Positions 26,534-34,328 of a DNA stretch of 64,000 nucleotides are shown piece after piece (positions within the stretch are counted from its first letter, which is position 1; every line of letters begins with the position of its first letter). This DNA is from Deltaproteobacteria bacterium (lineage in GTDB: Bacteria > Desulfobacterota > Desulfarculia > Desulfarculales > Desulfarculaceae). The position numbers were made by a program, and so were the translations under genes. The notes beneath the pieces are model-generated. The model was given only the letters and a program-made list of their open reading frames with translations. It had not been told where the DNA came from and made no database searches. The stretch covers positions 1 to 64,000 of the forward strand of contig JAHLLK010000020.1 of NCBI GenBank assembly GCA_020444165.1, in the 5' to 3' direction.

Positions 26534-27865
26534 CTAGCCCACCAGCATCAGCCGCACGTCCATGACGTTGGTCAGGGTGGGGCCGGTGATGATCAAGTCT
26601 CCCAGCTTTTGGAAAAAGGGATAGGCGTCGTGCCGGGCCAGGACCTCGCGGGGGTCCAGGTCCAGGGCCCGGGCGCGCTCCACCGTGAGCCCGTCGGCCC
26701 AGGCTCCGGCCGCGTCGGTGGGTCCGTCCGTGCCGTCGGTGCCGAAGCTCACGGCCAGCACGTCGGCCAGGCCGGCCAGATCCAGGGCCGCGGCCAGGGC
26801 GAATTCCTGGTTGCGGCCGCCGGCGCCGCAGACCTCGCCCAGGGTCACCGTGGTCTCGCCGCCGGAGAGCAGGGCGCACGGCGCGGCCAGGGGCTGGCCG
26901 CTGGCCCGCACCTCCCGGGCGATGGCCGCGTGCATGCGGGCCACGTCCCGGGTCTCGCCCTCGATGGTGGTGGAGAGCACCAGGGGCGTGAAGCCCTGGG
27001 CCTGGGCCTCGGCCGCGGCGGCGGCCATGGCCCGGCGGTTGTTGGAGATCACCAGGTTGCTCACCCGGGTGAGGCAGGAGTCGCCCGGCTTGGGCGTCTC
27101 GGGCAGCTCCCCGGCCAGGCCGGCCTGGATGCGGCTCCACACCGCCGGGGGCGCCTTGTCCACGATGCCCCGGGTTTCCAAAACCCGCTCGGCGTCGGCC
27201 CAGGTGGTGAGGTCGGCCACGGTGGGCCCCGAGGCGATCACGTCCAGGCGGTCGCCCACCACGTCGCTGATGATGAGGGTCACCAGCCGGCCCGGCTCGG
27301 CCAGGCGGGCGAGCTGGCCGCCCTTCAGGGCCGAGAGGTGCTTGCGGATGGTGTTCATCTCGGCGATGTCCGCCCCGCTGGCCAAAAGGAGCCGGGTGGT
27401 CTCCTGCTTGTCGGCCAGGCTCAGCCCGGTGGCCGGTTCCACCAGAAGCGCGCTGCCCCCGCCGGAGATCAGGCAGAGGAACAGGGTGTCCGGCGCGGCC
27501 TCTCCGGCCACCAACTGGCGGATCTCCCCGGCGGCCTCCACCCCCCGGCGGTCCGGCACCGGGTGGCTGGCCTCCCGCAGCTCCACCCGCCGGGTGGGCA
27601 GGGTGTGGCCGTCCTTGACCACCACCAGCCCCCGGTCCAGGCGGTCCCCCAGAATCTCCTCCACGGCCTGGGCCATGGGCGCGCCGGCCTTGCCCGCCCC
27701 CACCACGATCACCCGGCGGAAGGTGGTCAGGTCCAGGGTCTCCCCGCCCACCCGGAGAAGGTCGCCTTCCCTTTGGAGCGCCGCCTTCACCGCTTGGGCC
27801 GGGTCCACCGCCCGGAGGGCGGCGTTGATGATGGCTGAGGCCTTTTCCCGAAGGTTTCGTGGCAT
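26534..27865 (-). CDS. Glycerate 2-kinase (MOFRL/GckA family)
   Basis: 443 residues; ATG at 27865 has AAAGGAA about six bases upstream. ATP-dependent phosphorylation of D-glycerate to 2-phosphoglycerate, feeding lower glycolysis or the serine cycle. Typical stretches: VVGAGKAGAPMAQAVEEIL (Lys-containing nucleotide loop), ASHPVPDRRGVEAA, LISGGGSALLVEPA, MNTIRKHLSALKGGQLA, and the C-terminal MOFRL part with LSGGETTVTL, GGRNQEFAL and FGTDGTDGPTDAAGA. The length fits the family (about 440). Not close to GlxK or to plant GLYK. Confidence 0.93.
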   Translation of the reverse strand: MPRNLREKASAIINAALRAVDPAQAVKAALQREGDLLRVGGETLDLTTFRRVIVVGAGKAGAPMAQAVEEILGDRLDRGLVVVKDGHTLPTRRVELREASHPVPDRRGVEAAGEIRQLVAGEAAPDTLFLCLISGGGSALLVEPATGLSLADKQETTRLLLASGADIAEMNTIRKHLSALKGGQLARLAEPGRLVTLIISDVVGDRLDVIASGPTVADLTTWADAERVLETRGIVDKAPPAVWSRIQAGLAGELPETPKPGDSCLTRVSNLVISNNRRAMAAAAAEAQAQGFTPLVLSTTIEGETRDVARMHAAIAREVRASGQPLAAPCALLSGGETTVTLGEVCGAGGRNQEFALAAALDLAGLADVLAVSFGTDGTDGPTDAAGAWADGLTVERARALDLDPREVLARHDAYPFFQKLGDLIITGPTLTNVMDVRLMLVG

Positions 27866-27972
27866 GGGGGTTCCTTTCCGCCGCGAGCCCGGCGGGCTCA
27901 GAGGGGGGAGAGAGTAAGAGTGGGCCGGGCGCGCCAACGCCCGGCCCTTTAACCTTACGAAAAGAACGGACG

Positions 27973-28563
27973 CTATTCAGCGCGCTGGTTCTCGAACTCG
28001 CGGACGAAACTCTTGCCCTTGCGCTCCTTCAGCGGAGGCTTGGAGTACTTGATGCCTTCCTTGGTGGCGTAACCGAAGAAGTAGTTGACCACGGGGTAGC
28101 CGCGCTTCACCCAACCGACGACGCCGCCGTCGGTGCCGTCATCGGCCTTGGTCACGAAGTAGACGTTCTTGTAGCCGTACATGTACAGCATGCCCGCCAC
28201 GTAGCCGGCCCGGTGAGCCGTGCGGCAGTAGACCCAGATCTCGGCGTCGGCATTGGGGATCTTCTTGGGGATGGTGTACATGTGGCCGGAGTGGATGTGG
28301 CTGGAGCCCTCGATGTGGAAGGCGTCGAATTCGGGATGCGAGCGGACGTCCAGGAGGTAGGCGTCGGACTTGCCCGCCAGGACCTCTTCCCATTTTTTGT
28401 AAAGGTCGTCAACGTTCCGGTATTTGTCTTTGGGGATGTGGCTGACGATGTCCTTCCAGACACCCTTTTCATTGGTGACCAGGGGATTGTCGGCGGCCAA
28501 GGCCAGGCCGGAGAAGGCCACCACCAGGCTAAGGGCCAAAATCACGCTGAAAACTTTCCTCAT
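27973..28563 (-). CDS. Exported rhodanese-domain protein
   Basis: 196 residues; ATG at 28563 has GGGAGGAAT eight bases upstream. A signal peptide (MRKVFSVILALSLVVAFSG, cut near ALAAD) sends it to the periplasm. The rhodanese domain shows LLDVRSHPEFDAFHIEGS and the active-site loop VYCRTAHRAG with Cys113, followed by an Arg/Ala-rich turn, so it should be able to carry a persulfide. The C-terminus has a Lys/Arg-rich tail KPPLKERKGKSF. Probably handles sulfur in the periplasm of a sulfur-metabolising organism; that role is inference. Confidence 0.88.
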   Translation of the reverse strand: MRKVFSVILALSLVVAFSGLALAADNPLVTNEKGVWKDIVSHIPKDKYRNVDDLYKKWEEVLAGKSDAYLLDVRSHPEFDAFHIEGSSHIHSGHMYTIPKKIPNADAEIWVYCRTAHRAGYVAGMLYMYGYKNVYFVTKADDGTDGGVVGWVKRGYPVVNYFFGYATKEGIKYSKPPLKERKGKSFVREFENQRAE

Positions 28564-29025
28564 GCCTATATTCCTCCCGAAGTTGGAGTGTTGATGGGCC
28601 GGCCCAAGGGACCGGCGCCCCCCTTCGGCCACGCGGCCGGAGCGGGACCTGCATAAGACAGACACGCCCGACAGCCAGGGAACCTGGGCGCGGTTGGGAC
28701 GCGGGCAGGTTTTCCGGCGGGGGCAGCCGGCCGGAGCGCCCCGGGGATGCCGTGACGCGGTCGGCTTCCGAAAGCGAGCCAGGAACCCGCCCCCCGCGCA
28801 CCTGAGGCTTGCGCGGAGACCGCGGGGGTGGCCCGCCGAGTCACAGCGATTGGTAAGAGTCGCCGTAATCCGTGCGTGCCCTCTGGCAAAACTGGGAGCC
28901 CCGGCAAGCTTGCTTGCGGCGGGGAACCACGTTTGGCCAGGCAGCGGCTGACCAAGGCCAGGGAGGCCTTGGTCAGCAAACCAAGGTTATGCCCGCAGAT
29001 ATTCCGGGCATACTCCAGTATAAAA
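28564..29025 (-). other. Long structured leader or intergenic region upstream of the rhodanese gene
   Basis: No gene is supported on either strand. A 13-bp perfect hairpin with a 5-base loop (GCTGACCAAGGCC/GGCCTTGGTCAGC) lies at 28947-28977. Other short stems occur, for example ATGCCCG/CGGGCAT near 28989-29011 and GCGA/TCGC near 28846. A possible minus-strand -10 (TATACT at 29017-29022) would give a leader of about 445 bases. It could hold a structured RNA; I could not match it to a riboswitch class by eye. Confidence 0.4.
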
Positions 29026-29064
29026 ACATTCGGCCGCCAGGAGCCTGTTTTCTTGCCTGCTAAC

Positions 29065-29523
29065 CTAGCAACCTTCGTCCGGCTTGATCAACGGCACGGC
29101 CGGCACCCCGCCGGAGGGCGCCGGGGGCGCCGCGGGGGTGGCGGCGGCTTCCGGGGCCTTTTCCCCGCCGGCCGGCGCCGGCGCCGGAGCGGTCGGCACG
29201 GAAGAAGGCGTGGGCGCGTCGGAAACCTGCACGGAGCCCGCCATCTTCACCTGCTGGGCCACATCATACATCACCGAAAGGTCATAGTAAGACCAAGCCC
29301 TTATGGAGGCGGGGTCGGCTTTCACCGCGTCCCGGAAATAGGCTTTGGCCTCCCGGTACTTGCCCCGGGTGAAGGCTTCCTGGCCGAAACGCAGGTTCTT
29401 GGCGCAGAGTTCCTGGTCCGCGCAAGGCGTCGCCGCCTCTTGGGTGGCCGGAGCAGCCAGGGCCAGGCCCAGGGCCAGGGCGGCCACCACGCCGGAGATT
29501 ACCACTATCCGGTTGAATTTCAT
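29065..29523 (-). CDS. Exported TPR-containing small protein
   Basis: 152 residues; ATG at 29523 has GAGGACC upstream. Signal peptide MKFNRIVVISGVVAALALG ending near ALAAP. The mature part has one TPR-like helix pair (LRFGQEAFTRGKYREAKAY, FRDAVKADPASIRAWSYYD), then a long Pro/Ala-rich disordered tail with VPTAPAPAPAGGEKAPEA, ending IKPDEGC. A cysteine pair (PCADQELC) lies near the start of the mature protein. A periplasmic adaptor of unknown partner. Driven by a good promoter at 29625-29653. Confidence 0.75.
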   Translation of the reverse strand: MKFNRIVVISGVVAALALGLALAAPATQEAATPCADQELCAKNLRFGQEAFTRGKYREAKAYFRDAVKADPASIRAWSYYDLSVMYDVAQQVKMAGSVQVSDAPTPSSVPTAPAPAPAGGEKAPEAAATPAAPPAPSGGVPAVPLIKPDEGC

Positions 29524-29624
29524 AAGAAGGTCCTCGCTGGATTCTGGGATATGCATACCGCCGCCCACCGGGCTGGGCGCTCCGGCTGGGTCAGCGTATA
29601 TGGACGACTCATTGGTTCCTCAAG

Positions 29625-29653
29625 ATTATAGCAAGCGGCCGGGCCAAACTCAA
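29625..29653 (-). promoter_or_regulatory. Promoter of the TPR small-protein gene
   Basis: On the minus strand TTGAGT (29648-29653) and a perfect TATAAT (29625-29630) are 17 bases apart. It is the best sigma-70-type match I found in the window, about 100 bases upstream of the ATG at 29523. Confidence 0.65.
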
Positions 29654-29672
29654 CCGGGCTCCGATCCTGGGG

Positions 29673-30440
29673 TCACTCGTCGAACATGCCGGAACGCTTG
29701 GCCAATAGGTGGCGGGTCATGTCGTTGATGAGCCGGCCCAGGCGGCTTTGCAGGGCCAGGGGCAGGCTCAGGAAGCGCAGCGCGGTGACGCCTCGCGTGC
29801 GGTTGCCGGGTTCCGGCTCCAGCGACTGACGCACCACCTCGCCCACCAGGCCCAACACCGTGTCACGGCTGACGATCTCCACCTCCAGGCGCTGGCCCGG
29901 CGAGAAGCTCTCCGCGGCGGCATGGGCGATTTTCACCCCGCCCACGCTGAGGTCCAGGATGCTGTACACTTTTTTGCCGATCTTGAGCCGCACATCGAAG
30001 TCCAGGGGCGGCACCAGGCGGTAGTGCAGGCGCACCGTGCTGGGGCCCAGCTTTTCCGGCCCGCTCACCAGGATGGCGTTCTCCGCGCTGCCGTCGGCCA
30101 AACGGAAATTTCCCAGGATCTTTAAAAGGCGGGCGCGGTAACCCACCCGGAGCCAGTCCTCGTCCCGCCGGCCGAACTGGCGGAACAAAAAGGTGACCTC
30201 CAGCTCGCTGCCCAAACGGGAGGGACCCAGGCCCCGCACCGGTTGGCCCAGCACCAGAAACCCCTGGGGGGTCACCTCGTGCAGGATGCTGGAGCGCACG
30301 TCGATGCGGTCCTCGTTCAGGTCGGTGTCCAGGATGAGATCCACCTGCCGGCCCGGCCTCAAGAGGGCGGTACGCAGCTCATCCTGCTCGGGCAGATCGC
30401 CCCCCCCCGACCCCTCGCCTTTTTTGCCGGAAAAAAACAT
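29673..30440 (-). CDS. PilZ-domain protein (candidate c-di-GMP receptor)
   Basis: 255 residues. The N-terminal ~110 residues form a YcgR-N-like beta domain (VDLILDTDLNEDRIDVRSS, FLVLGQPV). The C-terminal PilZ domain starts at VRLHYRLVPPLDF, where YRLV-type Arg sits in the place of the RxxxR, and continues DLSVGGVKIAH, which is the D/NxSxxG c-di-GMP-binding motif. Because only one of the two RxxxR arginines is clear, binding should be tested. Likely a cytoplasmic receptor acting on motility or exopolysaccharide. The window also encodes a cyclase (2341). Confidence 0.8.
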   Translation of the reverse strand: MFFSGKKGEGSGGGDLPEQDELRTALLRPGRQVDLILDTDLNEDRIDVRSSILHEVTPQGFLVLGQPVRGLGPSRLGSELEVTFLFRQFGRRDEDWLRVGYRARLLKILGNFRLADGSAENAILVSGPEKLGPSTVRLHYRLVPPLDFDVRLKIGKKVYSILDLSVGGVKIAHAAAESFSPGQRLEVEIVSRDTVLGLVGEVVRQSLEPEPGNRTRGVTALRFLSLPLALQSRLGRLINDMTRHLLAKRSGMFDE

Positions 30441-30624
30441 TGCCTCGGCCTTCCACCCGGCAGGTGACTCGGCACTTGACAGCACCGCCCCCGGGCTACA
30501 CTATCAGTCAGAATACCCCCGGCCCTGACCAGCTGCAGGAAAACAGCCTGCCGGTGGACCGCGGTGGGCTCCCGGCCTCCCCCCGAGCCTGCCGGAACCA
30601 TGTAAATAATAAGGGTAAGCCTTC

Positions 30625-30924
30625 ATGATTCTTATCGTCAACTTGCTCCAGTTTCTGGATATGGTGCTGTCGCTTTACATGTGGGTGGTGATCGGTTCGG
30701 CCATCATCAGTTGGGTCAACCCCGATCCCTACAACCCCATCGTGCGCTTTTTGCACGCGGTAACCGACCCGGTGCTGAACCGCATCCGCCGGGTGATCCC
30801 CACCACCTTCGGCGCGGTGGACATCGCCCCGGTCATCCTCATCTTCGCCATCATCTTCGTGCAGCGGGTGGTCATCGGCACCGTCATCGGCTCGCTGTTG
30901 ACCCACCAGGCGCCCCTGCCCTAG
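30625..30924 (+). CDS. YggT-family membrane protein
   Basis: 99 residues, AAGG-type site upstream. Two hydrophobic segments (LLQFLDMVLSLYMWVVIG and IAPVILIFAIIFVQRVVIG) surround a conserved central loop SWVNPDPYNPIVRFLHAVTD with PVLNRIRRVIP. This matches the YggT (YlmG/CCB3) family by pattern and length. Members are linked to membrane protein assembly or osmotic stress and division, but the molecular role is not settled. It stands alone between oppositely oriented genes. Confidence 0.93.
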   Translation: MILIVNLLQFLDMVLSLYMWVVIGSAIISWVNPDPYNPIVRFLHAVTDPVLNRIRRVIPTTFGAVDIAPVILIFAIIFVQRVVIGTVIGSLLTHQAPLP

Positions 30925-30961
30925 CCAGGTTCCCCTGGCCCAGTCCGGCCAGGCCGGCAAA

Positions 30962-30995
30962 GCAAAAAGGGGCCGCCGCCGGGCGCCCCTTTTGC
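30962..30995. terminator. Bidirectional intrinsic terminator between yggT and cheX-like genes
   Basis: GCAAAAAGGGGC pairs with GCGCCCCTTTTGC around a CGCCGCCGG loop. A/T runs flank the GC core on both sides, so it can work for the plus-strand yggT-type gene (stop at 30924) and for the leftward gene ending at 31053. Confidence 0.8.
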
Positions 30996-31052
30996 CATTT
31001 CCTGCCGGCGCGGCCGCAACGTGTCGTCCGCGGCCGCCGGAATCCGCCCGGA

Positions 31053-31514
31053 TCACTCCTTAAGAGTGACCTCCACCGTGAAGGGCCCGGCCGGGGTGTC
31101 GAAGGGTATGGCCACCACCGGGCCGGAGGTTATGTGCCGGATGTGGTGGCCCGGGCCGCTGATCACCGAGGGGATGGCCGCCTTGAGGTTGATGCCCTTT
31201 TCGGCCAGCTCCCGCCGGGCGTCGCCGGAGATCATATTGGTTATCTCGCCTACCGCGTCTTCCACCTCGCGGTCGATGGTGGTCACCTCCTCGCCGAACA
31301 TGTTGGTCAGCACATGACAGATGCAGTCCTTGGAGAAGGTCACTGACAGGGAGCCCTCGGTCTCGCCGGTCAGGCCGATGATGCCGGAAACGTCGCCTTC
31401 CGCCTCCTGTTCTTTCTTCAGGTAGGGCTTGCCAGCTTTGGCGTCGGTGAAGGCCATGGTCTTCAGCACATTGACGGTGGCTTTCAGAAACGGATTGATG
31501 TATTCGACGTTCAT
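31053..31514 (-). CDS. cheX: CheX-type chemotaxis phosphatase
   Basis: 153 residues from the ATG at 31514 (AAGGGTCAGAGCGC upstream). The CheC/CheX/FliY phosphatase helix is clear: EVEDAVGEITNMISGDARRE, with the E-x2-N core (Glu and Asn) that positions the attacking water on CheY-P. A FTVEVT strand ends it, as in CheX. Preceding the helix is GLTGETEGSLSVTFS. It should dephosphorylate CheY-P or another receiver. No chemotaxis receptor or cheA is in the window, so its partner is elsewhere. A CheZ-like gene lies at 59405. Confidence 0.9.
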   Translation of the reverse strand: MNVEYINPFLKATVNVLKTMAFTDAKAGKPYLKKEQEAEGDVSGIIGLTGETEGSLSVTFSKDCICHVLTNMFGEEVTTIDREVEDAVGEITNMISGDARRELAEKGINLKAAIPSVISGPGHHIRHITSGPVVAIPFDTPAGPFTVEVTLKE

Positions 31515-31740
31515 GCGCTCTGACCCTTGGGGCGGGCAGCTTCGGTTGCCGGGATGGCTGTGCCCGATCAGTTTACTTTCAGTGCCAACATGGGATAGCA
31601 TCGTCGGGCCACGGTTGGCAAGTGCAACCTTGTAAATTGGGAATGATACACGGCAATCATTCGCAATTTTACTTTTAAATAAGCGGCTGGGCTGCTTATG
31701 TTGGTTCAGTGTATCCAAAAGGCCCCCAACGGGCAAGGGA

Positions 31741-32181
31741 GGCCCGCCAAATCACCAGTCTGAAAGGCGAGTGATTTGTGGGTGTTGGCTAAAACGCGCT
31801 GTTGACAAGTTGCACGATTTGCGCCGCTTTTGGGGAATCACCGCAAATAAACAGGCCATTCCTGGCCGCCCCGGTTTGCGGTTCAACAGCCCGAGAAGCA
31901 CGGTGCGAGAGGCGTCGCGGGTCGCGCGGAATTTTGATTCTCGCCTGGTGGCCCGGCGCCCCGGCCCGAAAGGAGGCCGATGCCCGGCATTTGTGAAAGT
32001 ATTGACGTATATACAGCAAGTTAAGCAACATTTTGGCGCTTCGTTGTGTACAACCGGCCTCCTGCGAGCCCTGGATGGCCCGCCAAGTTACGAGCCTGAA
32101 AGGCTGGTGATTTGGGCTGGCAGGCAAAACCACGTTTTTGCCTGCCAGCTTAAGATGCACGGTGCAGGCCGCACCGTGCAT
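31741..32181. repeat. Direct repeats and two strong hairpins upstream of the NUDIX gene
   Basis: The block GGCCCGCCAA...CTGAAAGGC...GTGATTTG occurs at 31741-31780 and again at 32077-32116. It is followed by a 14-bp stem GCTGGCAGGCAAAA/TTTTGCCTGCCAGC (32116-32149) and an 11-bp stem ATGCACGGTGC/GCACCGTGCAT (32155-32181). The stretch is less GC-rich than its surroundings. It fills most of the 688-base gap before the NUDIX start. No gene seen. Confidence 0.6.
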
Positions 32182-32202
32182 CACCCTCGAAAGGAGCAAC
32201 CC

Positions 32203-32775
32203 ATGCAGGATGGCTGGCAGGAAGAATCCAGCCGCACGGTTTTCCACCACCCGGTCTTGAGCCTCAGGAGCGTCAAGCGCTCCCTGGCCGGCGGCCCGGC
32301 CGCGGAATTCGTGGTGCTGGCTTGCCCCGACTGGGTCAACATCGTGGCCGAGACCCCGGAGGGCCGGGTGGTGCTGATCCGGCAGTTCCGGCACGGCAGC
32401 GGCGCCCGGGCTCTGGAGATACCCGGCGGCATGGTGGATCCCGGCGAGACCCCGGCCCAGGCGGCCCGGCGGGAGCTCAGGGAGGAGACCGGCTTCGAGG
32501 CCGGGGAACTGGTTTTTTTGGGCAAGGTCAACCCCAATCCGGCCCTGTTCAACAACACCTGTCACACCTTCCTGGCCCGGGAGGCCAAACCCGGCGGCCC
32601 GGCCTCGCCCGAGGAGCACGAGCGCATCGAGGTGCTCACCGTGCCCCGGGGGGAGCTTCTGGGCCTGGTGCGCGACGGGGAAATCGATCACAGCCTGGTG
32701 GTGGCCGCGCTCACCTTCTACTGGCTGGCCCAGGGCGGCATCGCGGCCCCGCCCGGCGGCCCCGGGGGAGCTTGA
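32203..32775 (+). CDS. NUDIX hydrolase (ADP-ribose pyrophosphatase-like)
   Basis: 190 residues; GAAAGGAGC lies eight bases before the ATG at 32203, and the long open frame before it covers repeats. The Nudix box is exact: G76-x5-E82-x7-REL-x-EE-x-G, reading GMVDPGE and RRELREETG. The upstream VVLIRQFRHGSGARALEIPGG fits the ADP-ribose pyrophosphatase type, with the arginine and glutamate that line the pocket. So it probably hydrolyses ADP-ribose or a related dinucleoside diphosphate. It lies two bases before selA and is probably co-transcribed with it. Confidence 0.9.
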   Translation: MQDGWQEESSRTVFHHPVLSLRSVKRSLAGGPAAEFVVLACPDWVNIVAETPEGRVVLIRQFRHGSGARALEIPGGMVDPGETPAQAARRELREETGFEAGELVFLGKVNPNPALFNNTCHTFLAREAKPGGPASPEEHERIEVLTVPRGELLGLVRDGEIDHSLVVAALTFYWLAQGGIAAPPGGPGGA

Positions 32776-32777
32776 TC

Positions 32778-34181
<1,404 letters not shown>

Positions 34182-34328
34182 GGGGGCAGGGGCCGCGGGG
34201 AAGCGTCGGGGGATTTGGCCTCCCCAAGAGCGGGCGGAAACATTAAACTCTAACTGATGGTCAATCAGGCCGGAGGAGGCCCCCCGGGAACCAGGTGGAC
34301 CGGGGAACCCAGCACACGGGAAGGGAAC

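Noticed and set aside
28566..28979. A 137-residue leftward frame in the rhodanese leader
   Set aside because: Arg/Pro/Ala-rich with no domain, overlaps hairpins, and lacks a ribosome-binding site; it looks like chance.
28720..28980. Cobalamin or c-di-GMP riboswitch in the rhodanese leader
   Set aside because: Some short blocks look similar (for example GCCAGGAACCCGCC on the plus strand), but the conserved core boxes are missing. Left as unclassified structure.
31648..31676. Sigma-28-type promoter upstream of the CheX gene
   Set aside because: TAAAATTG and GCCGTGTA are present on the minus strand but only 13 bases separate TAAA from GCC, against about 15 expected, and the second half is poor.
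31771..32202. Upstream extension of the NUDIX reading frame
   Set aside because: Covers the repeat/hairpin region. GAAAGGAGC and the family N-terminus both point to the ATG at 32203.
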